The notes below the pieces were generated by a model, which saw only the letters and a list, made by a program, of their open reading frames with translations, was not told the DNA's origin and did no database searches. This document shows positions 12,001-23,700 of a stretch of DNA of 55,794 nucleotides, in pieces. Origin of the DNA: Priapulus caudatus (Eukaryota > Priapulida > Priapulimorpha > Priapulimorphida > Priapulidae); NCBI RefSeq assembly GCF_000485595.1, contig NW_014577708.1, positions 41,371-97,164 of the forward strand. Direction: 5' to 3'. The translations under genes and the position numbers were made by a program. The first letter of the stretch is position 1, and each line of letters begins with the position of its first letter.

Positions 12001-14676
12001 GGAGGACTGTGATGTCCAGCCCTATTGTTTACGTTTGGTATCGGTGCTAACTCTATGTGTGCAATGTGACGCATGCGCGAGCGGATGTCCGGGATAAGAA
12101 AATAAAAGAGCAGCGGGAATGATTAGACAGAAATGAGGTGTTATAATCTTCGTAGTTCAATTATGGTTCGATATCATCGAGCAACAAATAATAAGAACAT
12201 TACAACAAGGACAGTACAAAACTGGCAAATTTTCATTGGTAGGTTTGACGATTCATTTTTGCAATTACTTATCTCAAGATTGGTTAAACTGAAGTTAAGA
12301 AAGTAATCATTTCTGCACTTTTGAGCGCAATATACATTTGACCTATCGTGCCAGAACATTCTTCTCATTCTGTTCCGATAGATGGCGTGCATACCAACTA
12401 GGTGCAGGGAATAGATAATCCGAACTAGTTGCTACCTTCGTTTTATCGTTTAGCCCATGCTGTATGTATGTATGTATGTCGTTTAGCACCTGCGAGGTAG
12501 GCCTATTTATAGTTGGCCTTAATCAAAAACAGACGTTTGCGTAAACATTGACGCTATTGACATTGTATTCCCAATGTACAGAATCTCATATAGAGAATCA
12601 AGTTCATATATGATTTAAGGCGTGTAAACGTTGTTCAAGTAAGTTTTGCATGCAGAATTTCACTGTGAAATTTAAGTCTTCCACGATCAAACAAGTACCA
12701 TCAAACACAGTTCAGTCCTTTGTTAACAGTCAACAAATCAATGTTTAACCCTCCTCTTGAAGGTCAAAAAGTTATCAGACACTTTCTCTTTGCACGTCAG
12801 TGGAAAGCACATTTCATGGTTCTTTCAATAAAGTGATAAAAATGGTAGGTTAGCACTGAAACAAAAAAGTTGTTCACTCTGTCCATTAGGCCATGTCCTC
12901 AGAAAATGGCTGATATCTGACCTTTCCCCCACTGCCCTTTGACCTGTGACCGCCAATTTTGCACTGGTGATGGGTTTCCTGCCCATCACACTATACACCA
13001 AATATTAAAAGCATAGGGTGAGCCGTTCAGATTTGTGCCGCAATTCTTCATTTCCTCCCTATACCATAAGTTAAGGAGGGAATGTTCCCCCTTCTTTTAC
13101 ACCTCTTGACCTTTGACCTTTGACCCCCCAAATTGGTAATCCCGAGTCCTTTTCACGATCCCCCCCCCTTCCCCCCGAAATCCGAACATCGTGACCGTAC
13201 GTCGAGCGGTTGAGATTTGTGCCCAACTGTTGACGGACGCACGCTCATGCGATTCTACAAGCTGCATCCGACTTCATCAGATGAGCTAAAAATGCATGCA
13301 AGTTAGTGACGTTAAATCAATAATAAATGAATAGGTAGTTAATTTGTTCTGGTCAGCAGAAGTTGCAAATTGAGGTGAAAATTAATTTCCTAATAGAATA
13401 TAATGGTTTAGAATGGAAGCCAAGGTTCATTTCAGCAATAAATCTTTAATTCACAGGCATAGCATAGAAGCTTCGGAAACTCCTTACGTGGATGATGAAA
13501 GCCAATATCAGAAGATGCCATGTGACAATCATAATGCTAAACATTACGTAATTCCTGACATTTTAAGGAGATTGACATTGGTGGCACATTGACAAAGCTG
13601 CCACATGCACATATTAAGTAGAGCAACGATTAGTACAATGAAGGGGGCATGGGCAACATACTTCTGTAGAGTTGTGGTCATCAAATCTTGAGCACACTAA
13701 TGATGCGTTGTGTAATAATGGGTATACAGTCTCCATGTAGACTGTCACAAACAGCTCTCTCATGTGCTCCGCATCTCTCTGTCAAGTAAAACACAATTAC
13801 TTGTTAGGCCAAGTTTCCATAGCAATGTTTGTTATTCCAGTGGCAAATGTTATTATGAGCATTAGTGCATTCATCTAGTGTGGAAGGATCTAAGTGTTAT
13901 ATTTAACAGTGACTCAATAGAAACCAGCCCTTAAGACATATTTGTTATATTCTCATATTTGCAGATGGAATGACGGCACACTTTGTGTTCAACCCTTGGC
14001 TGTGCAGATGGTGCAAATCGGTACCTTCTCTGAACGAGGGGTTGTCTTCACTCTTTCTGCCCAAACAACTTGAAGTGCATCCATAAGATCAGGCACGCCT
14101 ACCGCAGATGAAAATGTTGACAAGAGAGGCGAGTGTATGAGCTCTGAAACAAATTTTTCATTATTAATGGAGTACATTGACACACACGCACACCAACACT
14201 ATGACACATACATGTGCATGCTTAAACGCATGCTCATACATTAGTTTGCATTTGTTTTTTCTTGTAATTCTTCCGCCCGTGTATGTCAAGTCTTATACGT
14301 CAGGTACGACAGGTGTAAGTCATAGCAGTAATAAAGATAGCAAATTTACTTGTCAGATTTCATTATCTGAATGATGAATATGTAATTCCCTAGACGCATA
14401 GTTGTCAAAAGCTAGGTAATTGGAACTATATTTTGCAAATAAGTGAAAAAATTAAACAACTACAAACCTGCACTATCCATTCTGGTCCTGTCACAAAGCA
14501 GTGCTTCTGCTAGCAGCTGTCTGTAGAAGGATACAAAGTGCAAATAGCCCAGTGGAGCAACTAGGACATCTGGCAATGTGCTGCAAAGAACACGTAATGG
14601 GGCTTAGATCAAATCAGTCATAATCAAATAGTTCAATAAAAATATTTAAGATGACAAAAAAGCAAAAAAGCTCTCT

Positions 14677-14729
<53 letters not shown>

Positions 14730-17700
14730 TTTCTCTCTCTCTCTCTAGCTAATTATCTTACTATGAATAACAAGCAGAAACTTGACAAACGTACTTGAGA
14801 ATTACTTTCTGGTCTTTAGATGGGGATGAAAGTCGGACAACCAACCTGGGCTGTTTACTGCCAGATAGCAAAGTCCGCAAGGGGTTGAATTCCTCTGTGG
14901 GAACAACAAATTAACACAAAAAGATGAAGTATAGTTCAACACCAAATATTAGAACGGCTGAACGCTTCTGCCAATGAGAAAGATATCATGCTATACGTAT
15001 ATTTCAATTGTTCTTTTCTGTTGGGGATAGGTTTTAGTCACTTATCTAGTTTAGTCTATTAATTTAACAAAACACGTTTTAAAATTTCCCAAAATGCTAT
15101 GCTGTAGGAAGAGGTAACAGTGAGAGAAAAATATAAAGTCTACAAAGCTAGTGAGCAACCTATAAAAAAGTAAGTGACCTATTAAAGTGAAATACCTCGC
15201 CTACTGACGGATGGATCCACTTCCACTCCCTTTTCAAATGGTGTGCCACCATGAACAAGCAACTCGTAAGACCTAATTCAACACAAATGCCAATTATATA
15301 CTTGCACATGCATGATACGCACACGTGCGGGGATGTTCGATGTATATAATGCTATGCATGCAAAAAATACACATACATAAATGGATAAGTGACACATACA
15401 AAATCATTCATTAATTTATTAATTACTTGATTAATTCAAATTCCCCTTACTTGTAATCATTCGTCTTACTAATAATACTTATTACATAATTGTAATACTT
15501 GTCAAGTTAATAAACAATAACAAGACAAGTAGTGTTTACAAGAGTACGTACTTGCTGTGTAACGATGTTCCATGCTCGTCAAAGAGAGGCAGGTGTACCC
15601 AGCCACAACTTAACTCTCCTTCCTCACCAGTGCTCTGTATAGTACAGAAAAACCTGCTAGCAAACTGCCTCCACATGTTTTCTCACCTCTCTATCGACTC
15701 TCTTTCTACTTAGTACTTCATGGTAGGTCCCCATCTTTCAACCTGACAAAAAAAAAAAACAGAATCTAGATGGCAGGTTTTCCATCTTCCTACTTAGCCC
15801 TACATGACAGGTTTTCCATCTCTCCTACTTAGGCCCTACATGACAGGTTTTCCATTCTCCTACTTAGCCTACATGACAGGTTTTCCATCTTCCTACTTAG
15901 CCCTAACATGACAGGTTTTCCATCTTCTACTTAACCTACATGACAGTTTCTCTTCCTAGCTTACCCTACATGACAGGTTTTCCATCTTCCTACTTAGCCC
16001 TACATAGACAGGTTTCTCCCTCTTTAACACAGATCTACATGACAGGTTTTTCCATCTTCCTACTAAGCCTACATGACAGTTTTCCATCTCCTTCTTAGCC
16101 CTACATGACAGTTTTTCCATCTTCTACTTAGCCTACATGCACAGTTTTCCATCTTCCTACTTAGCCCTACATGACAGGTTTTCCATCTTCCTACTTAGCC
16201 CTACATAACAGGTTTTCCATCTTCCTACTTAGCCCTACATGACAGGTTTTCCATCTTTCATCACAGATCTACATGACAGGTTTTCCATCTTCCTACTTAG
16301 CCCTACATGACAGGTTTTCCATCTTCCTACTTAGCCCTACATGACAGGTTTTCCATCTTCCTACTTAGCCCTACATGACAGGTTTTCCATCTTCCTACTT
16401 AGCCCTACATGACAGGTTTTCCATCTCCTACTTAGCCTACATGACAGGGTTTCCATCTTCCTACTTTAGCCTACATGACAGGTTTTCCGTCTTCCTACTT
16501 TAGCCTACATGAGAAGGTTTCCATCTTCCTATTCGCCTACATGACCAGGTTTTCTCCATCTTCCTACTTTAGCCGCTACATGAGAGGTTTTCATCTTCCT
16601 ACTTAGCCTACATGACAGGTTTTTCCGTCTTCCTACTTCGCCCTACATGACAGGTTTTCCATCTTCCTACTTAGCCCTACATAACAGGTTTTCCATCTTC
16701 CTACTTAGCCCTACATGACAGGTTTTCCATCTTCCTACTTCAGCCCTACATGAGAGGTTTTCCATCTTCCTACTTAGGCCTACATGACAGGTTTTTCCGT
16801 CTTCCTACTTACCTTACATGACAGGTTCTCGCTATCTTTTAACACAGATCTACATGACAGGTCTTTCCAATCTTCGCTACTTAGCCCTACAGTGCAGGTT
16901 TTCCATCTTCCTCCTTAGCCCTACATGACAGGTTTTCCATTTTCCTACTTAGCCCTACATGAGCAGGTTTTCCATCTTCCTACTTCAGCCCTACATGACA
17001 GGTTTTCCATCTTCCTACTTAGCCTACATGACAGGTTTTCCATCTTTCATCACAGATCTACATGACAGGTTTTCCATCTTTCTACTTAGCCCTACATGAC
17101 AGGTTTTCCATCTTTCATCACAGATCTACATGACAGGTTTTCCATCTTTCATCACAGATCTACATGACAGGTTTTCCATCTTTCATCACAGATCTACATG
17201 GATCTTTTCATGCACAGATCTACATGCAGGTTTTCCATCTTTCATGCACAGATCNNNNNNNNNNNNNNNNNNNNNNNNNNNNNNNNNNNNNNNNNNNNNN
17301 NNNNNNNNNNNNNNNNNNNNNNNNNNNNNNNNNNNNNNNNNNNNNNNNNNNNNNNNNNNNNNNNNNNNNNNNNNNNNNNNNNNNNNNNNNNNNNNNNNNN
17401 NNNNNNNNNNNNNNNNNNNNNNNNNNNNNNNNNNNNNNNNNNNNNNNNNNNNNNNNNNNNNNNNNNNNNNNNNNNNNNNNNNNNNNNNNNNNNNNNNNNN
17501 NNNNNNNNNNNNNNNNNNNNNNNNNNNNNNNNNNNNNNNNNNNNNNNNNNNNNNNNNNNNNNNNNNNNNNNNNNNNNNNNNNNNNNNNNNNNNNNNNNNN
17601 NNNNNNNNNNNNNNNNNNNNNNNNNNNNNNNNNNNNNNNNNNNNNNNNNNNNNNNNNNNNNNNNNNNNNNNNNNNNNNNNNNNNNNNNNTTCCTGATGAA

Positions 17701-20700
17701 GCTGATGCCTAGCTCAAGCAGTGCACCGAGGGTTCTTGACATGTCAGATGAACGCAGGAAGCATGTCGGTTCTTCATCACTCGGCAGGTGGTTAGGCTAA
17801 GGACAAAGAGAAAAATGAAATCAAGGTGAACATGAAAGTCATGTGAACATAGTGACAGACGAGCCTCTGATGACTTTACCAGATCAAAAAGCTTTGTTAA
17901 TGATAACGTGGGACCTTTAAAAACCTAAATCGACATTTACACATGGACACATGGACAAGAGTAAATTATCTGCATAACAACTCACCCTGCTCGGAAAAGA
18001 CCAAGTGGTAGACCGATTTTCTGTGAATGTGGCCCTAACAGTGTGAATGTTACTTAATATCTGAAAATAATTCAATATTACATAAGCATAAGATTGAGAG
18101 AGAGAGAGAACGGTACTGCTAGTACAAGAACGGTAGGTGTCAGCACTATCTAATAGTTCTGACACCTAACCAATGTATGATTGGGTTGAGTATAAATACC
18201 AAATATTGATTATTATACTATCTCTTCCTCAACTGATCACAGAGTAATAGCACATCTATCACAGCAAACTTGTTTAAGGTTCAAATATATTTAAATCACT
18301 ATTGCACACTAACCTTGCTACCATCAAATAAGCACAATCTCACATGTCTGCTGGTAACATCGAGATTTTGAGCTGAAAATATTGTATGCAATAATTAACT
18401 AGCTAGTCAGCTAAAATCAAGTGGATTGATTATAGCAAAGAGAATGAAAGTCAATGATTGGATGCCAGCTAAACACTTACATGCAAGTCCTTCATTCAGA
18501 AACCTTTCAGTCATGACCGATAGGTTTTGTTACTTCATTAAAATAAGAGCATGAAATGCTGCATATACTGATAAGTGAAGTAAAATGTCATACTTTAATT
18601 TTTTTAAATGTAAGTTTCAGAGAAGCTACCGCTGTGGTTACCTCTACCGATGAATGGAATGCGTCGACAGCTAACAATTGTTATCATCCTCAGCAACCGT
18701 AGCGCCCTCTGTCTTATCTGGTAAATTAACAATTAAAACGTGAGAAACTGTAGACTGAGCTATAACTATGAAGCATTCATGATCATGTTTGTGTGAGCAC
18801 GTTAGATAGTGTTAAATTGTGTATTAGCTTTAGTATGCTAACTATAAATAGACTAGCAGTATAAAACTGTGTATTATCTAGAGATATATTCATGTTGCTT
18901 CTAGTCACTGTATCAGAAACTGATGTCATGAAGAGTTGCTTTATCTTTAGCTATCATTGCCTTTTACTTTTAAGTTATTAGATACATAGTTTTAATAGAT
19001 TCACTGGGCCTGCAGCAGTAGTGTAACTAGATAACATACCTTGTTACTGTTTTGGTTCCAGAATAAATCCCTGAAACCAGCATGTGATGCACTTAGCTTG
19101 GGAACGAGGTACGATGCAACAGTATGCTGCCCCTCTAAACAAAAACAATGATGCATGGTAAAACATGAAGAAATTACATGTACATAAACAATATATACTA
19201 TTCAAGAACAAATACCCAAACATTTACCATCTATTGTCAATATGTAAATTATATATTGTGTAAATTAAGATGTATTGTCAATTACCATCTATGTAAACTG
19301 CAGTGACATAGCGCTTAAATAATCCTGATGTTTGACTTCTCTTACCTGATAGTACTTTACCCAGCATGGAAGGTCTACAGCCAGCAGGGATTGCTCCAAA
19401 CGCAGACAGCACATCTGTTACACTTGTCTATTCAAGAAACGAGATCACAAGAAACCAATCATTTGCACACGCACGCGCGCGCGCGCGCACGCACGCACGC
19501 ACGCACGCACGCTCATGCGATTCTACAAGCTGCATCTGACTTCGTCAGATGAGCTAAAAATGCATGCAAGTTAGTGACGTTAAATCAATTATGACTGAAT
19601 AGATAGTTAATTTGTTCTGGTCAGCAGAAGTTGCAAATTGAGGTGAAAATTAATTTCCTAATAGAATCTAATGGTTTAGAATGGAAGCCAAGGTTAATTT
19701 CAGCAATAAATCTTTAATTCACAGGCATAGCATAGAAGCTTCAGAAACTCCTTACGTGGATGATGAAAGCCGATATCAGAAGATGCCATGTGACAATCAT
19801 AATGCTAAACATTACGTAATTCCTGACATTTTAAGGAGATTGACATTGGTGGCACATTGACAAAGCTGCCACATGCACATATAAAGTAGAGCAACGATAA
19901 GTACAATGAAGGGGGCATTGACAACATACTTCTGTAGAGTTGTGGTCGTCAAATCTTGAGCACACTAATGATGCGTTGTGTAATAATGGGTATACAGTCT
20001 CCATGTAGACTGTCACAAACAGCTCTCTCATGTGCTCCGCATCTCTCTGTCAAGTAAAACACAATTACTTGTTAAGCCAAGTTTCCATAGCAATGTTTGT
20101 TATTCCAGTGGCAAATGTTATTACGGGCATTAGTGCATTCATCTAGTGTGGAAGCATCTAAGTGTTATATTTAACAGTGACTCGATAGAAACCAGCCCTT
20201 AAGACATATTTGTTATATTCTCATATTTGCAGATGGAATAATGCCACAAATTGTGTTCAACCCTTGGCTGTGCAGATGGTGCAAATCGGTACCTTCTCTG
20301 AACGAGGGGTTGTCTTCACTCTTTCTGCCCAAACAACTTGAAGTGCATCCATAAGATCAGGCACGCCTACCGCAGATGAAAATGTTGACAAGAGAGGCGA
20401 GTGTATGAGCTCTGAAACAAATTTTTCATTGTTAATAGAGTGCATTGACACACACGCACACCAACACTGTGACACATACATGTGCATGCTTAAACGCATG
20501 CTCATACATTAGTTTGCATTTGCTTTTTCTTGTAATTCTTCCGCCCGTGTATGTCAAGTCTTATACGTCAGGTACGACAGGTGTAAGTCATAGCAGTGAT
20601 AAAAATAGCAAATTTACTTGTCAGATTTCATTATCTGAATGATGAATATGTAATTCCCTAGATGCATAGTTGTCAAAAGCTAGGTAATTGGAACTATATT

Positions 20701-23700
20701 TTGCAAATAAGTGAAAAAATTAAACAACTACAAACCTGCACTATCCATTCTGGTCCTGTCACAAAGCAGTGCTTCTGCTAGCAGCTGTCTGTAGAAGGAT
20801 ACAAAGTGCAAATAGCCCAGTGGAGCAACTAGGACATCTGGCAATGTGCTGCAATGAACACGTAATGGGGCTTAGATCAAATCAGTCATAATCAAATAGT
20901 TCAATAAAAATATTTAAGATGACAAAAAAGCAAAAAAGCTCTCTGAATGACCTCCCACTCATGAACCCATGCTGAGAGTCTTTAATTAGCTTGTGATGGT
21001 TCAGATGGTCTACTATGGCTGCCCTGATGTGGCTTTCTAACACTTTACATATTATAGAGGTTAGACTAACTGGTCTATAATTGCTGGCTAAGCTGCGCTT
21101 TCCTTTCTTAAAGATTGGAGTCACATTCGCATTTCTCCAGTCGTCTGGTACCACACCATCATTCATGGAGCTTTCAAATATTTTTGCGATTGGAGTTGCA
21201 ACTTCTTTCGCTACTTCTCTAATGACATTTGGCACTATGTTGTCTATGCCAGGAGCTTTATTTGGTTTAACATTGGCGAGACTTTTGTGTATTGCATCTT
21301 CAGATGGAAGTATTTTGCTGAGTTGCAATGCGTTGTCTTTTGTGAACAGTTGAACTGGTTTGGGTAAATTGATGATGTCTTCGTCTGTGAATACTGAAGT
21401 GAAAAAACTGTTCAGTAGTTTAGCTGCTTCTGTGTTGTCTGTTATAGTGTTGCCATCAGAATTTGTGAGAGGACCAACTCTGTCTTTTGTCTTCAGCTTA
21501 GATCTAGTGTAGGCATAGAATGATTTAGTGTCATATTTGATATTCTCAGCAAGTTTCTTTTCAAAGCTTTTTTTTGCATGTCTTATCTCTTTGGTAGCTG
21601 CGTTAAGTGCTAATTTGTATGCAGTGTAGTCTTCATGGGTTTTGGACTGCTGGTATTTTTTCCAAAGTTTGTGTTTCTTAGTCCTTGCATTAAACGCTTC
21701 TTTAGTTATCCATTTTGGTTTATTGTTTGCTCTACTTCTTTTCTTTGGTACAAATTTGTCTACAGCATCATGGAAGATGTTCTTGAATGTTGTCCAATTT
21801 TCGTTTGTAGATTTTCCTTCAAAGCACTTGTCCCAGTCCGTGTTTGAAAAGCATGATCTCATTCCTGCATAGTCTGCTTTGTCATAGTCAAAAATTAGTT
21901 TATCTTGTACCTCGATTTCAATAGAAGATATCAGGTCCCATTTGACAATTGAATGGTCACTGTTACTAAGCTGTTCGTCTACTGATAGATTTTCTACCAT
22001 TCCTTCTTCAGTTGAGAGGACCAAGTCTAATATATTGTTCCCTCTGGTGGGTATGTTAACATGTTGTATAAGAAAGCAGTCCCCAATGAGATCTAAGAAT
22101 ACTGCATCAGTGCAGTCTGCTTCCAGTGTATTCCAATTTATTGTGTTGTAATTAAAGTCTCCCATTATTAGTGCTTGTGATTTGCTTGCTTCTCTAAAGT
22201 GATTACGTCACGAATTTCTAGTACCATCAAGTAGTATATTTGTGTGTTATTTGTACAAAATAAAATGTATGAAAATACAATTAGTGTTTCTGTTTACTTT
22301 TCATGCTTATATACCTTCTTTATATGCCCTAATTTGCCGGTGAAAAACAGAAAACACACACACACACACAGTAGCTGCACATCAACTGCACCCTACATAA
22401 AAGATTAGTATAATAATTATATGTCCAGTAATTTCTATAACCACGAACATATCTATCCCCAGGACATGTCGGATTAGAGGCCTTTGGCTATAGTAACAAG
22501 GCCATATCAGAATCATTTGAAAATTGGCACTAGGTGGTATTCTGGGCAAGATTTGCTTTCGTTTATTAATTTGCAAAATATCTCCCATCTTTTAGCACAA
22601 AGACTGTTGACCCTTATTGCACTGTTTAGACAATCTGATTCTAGTTTGTAGTATTAGCCAAAAATCTGCATAAAAAAGTTACACTGTAGATTCTAAATGC
22701 ACCTAATTACTCAATAACATGAGATTTTGTATATTTTATCGTCTAAACTAAAACTATATCGTGCCACCTTTAGCACATAGAGAAACCAATGATCAGAAAC
22801 CACATTAGTCATGCTAACCCTTGTGATTCATCACTGCCATCTAATAGCACTTTGTAAACATTTTGTAATAGCATTTGTGTAAATAGCATTATTGTCGCAA
22901 CAAATGGCATAGTAGCATTGATACATTCCGAGGATACTAATGTTCAAGCTACCTCTAACAAAATGTTACCAGTGAGCATTAATCTCTCTGAAACAGGAAA
23001 TAAACAAACTGTTTAATATGTTCTTACTTTTGGAAGAAAATCCATCAATCGAAAAATGTTTCAATTATTAGCACAAATTAGTACCTCGGCAACTGCTTGC
23101 TTTATGTTCCTCCATAGCGCTGAACTCTTAGATTGTGGACGATCTTTTGTATCCTCTACTTTGTCTTGGTCAACCACCTTTAGATATTAAACACAAAAAG
23201 AAAATTTAATTACCTTTCTAAACTTACTTTTTATATTTAAAGTATAACTTTGGAATTATTGAATTTCACACTACCTAGTATCGACTTTAACAGCTAGCCT
23301 TTTAACACTGTTTAATAGAGAGATGGAAAACATTTAATATTTTACATTATGTCATGTCAGATGCACTTTATAAACACAATTTTCCCAGTTTTAAAAGCTA
23401 GATATCAAATGATAACTACATAAATGTTCAAATTGTAGGAATATTTATTGCACATATAGCTTCACTTGAGAGAGACTCCTACCTTTAAATATGTACTAGG
23501 AACAAGGCCAGTTTCCTGTTTATTATTCTCCATTAACCACCAACCATCATCTCTGAAAATAATGAGACAAATTATTTGTATCTTTCTTGAATAGTTACTT
23601 ATATAATGAAGTAATATGCATTCTTATATTTATTGGTTGGTACAAAGTCCCATATTTCCATATCACATAACTTTCATAATCACAGGGCTATCACTGGCGT

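Larger units (their letters stand above)
9399..12186 (+). mobile_element. Ty3/gypsy LTR retrotransposon, 5'-truncated, in an NPHP1 intron
   Basis: The element holds reverse transcriptase, RNase H and integrase in the Ty3/gypsy order, then a purine-rich tract (GTTGGGGAGGAC) and a probable 3' LTR. I found no gag, protease or 5' LTR. The left end is a chimeric junction beside a 32-bp copied patch (9359-9390). Pol is split by a frameshift near 10515. The element lies antisense to NPHP1 inside its last intron. It is a dead copy as read here. Confidence 0.88.

Noticed and set aside
13282-13300. Helitron 3' end (hairpin followed by CTAA) at the dispersed repeat terminus
   Set aside because: The hairpin sits only two bases from the CTAA and no 5' TC end or A-T insertion site could be shown, so the class is left open.
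15735-17254. Possible CRISPR-like array
   Set aside because: The units are contiguous 34-bp tandem repeats with no unique spacers, inside an animal intron.
22382-22588. 68-codon minus-strand frame considered as the missing NPHP1 exon
   Set aside because: Only a loose resemblance around IPP/RPS. The true counterpart of that region is the exon at 19427-19346.
22950-22995. Acceptor-bounded segment considered as the missing NPHP1 exon
   Set aside because: Stops occur in the phase required by the upstream exon, and its length does not fit.
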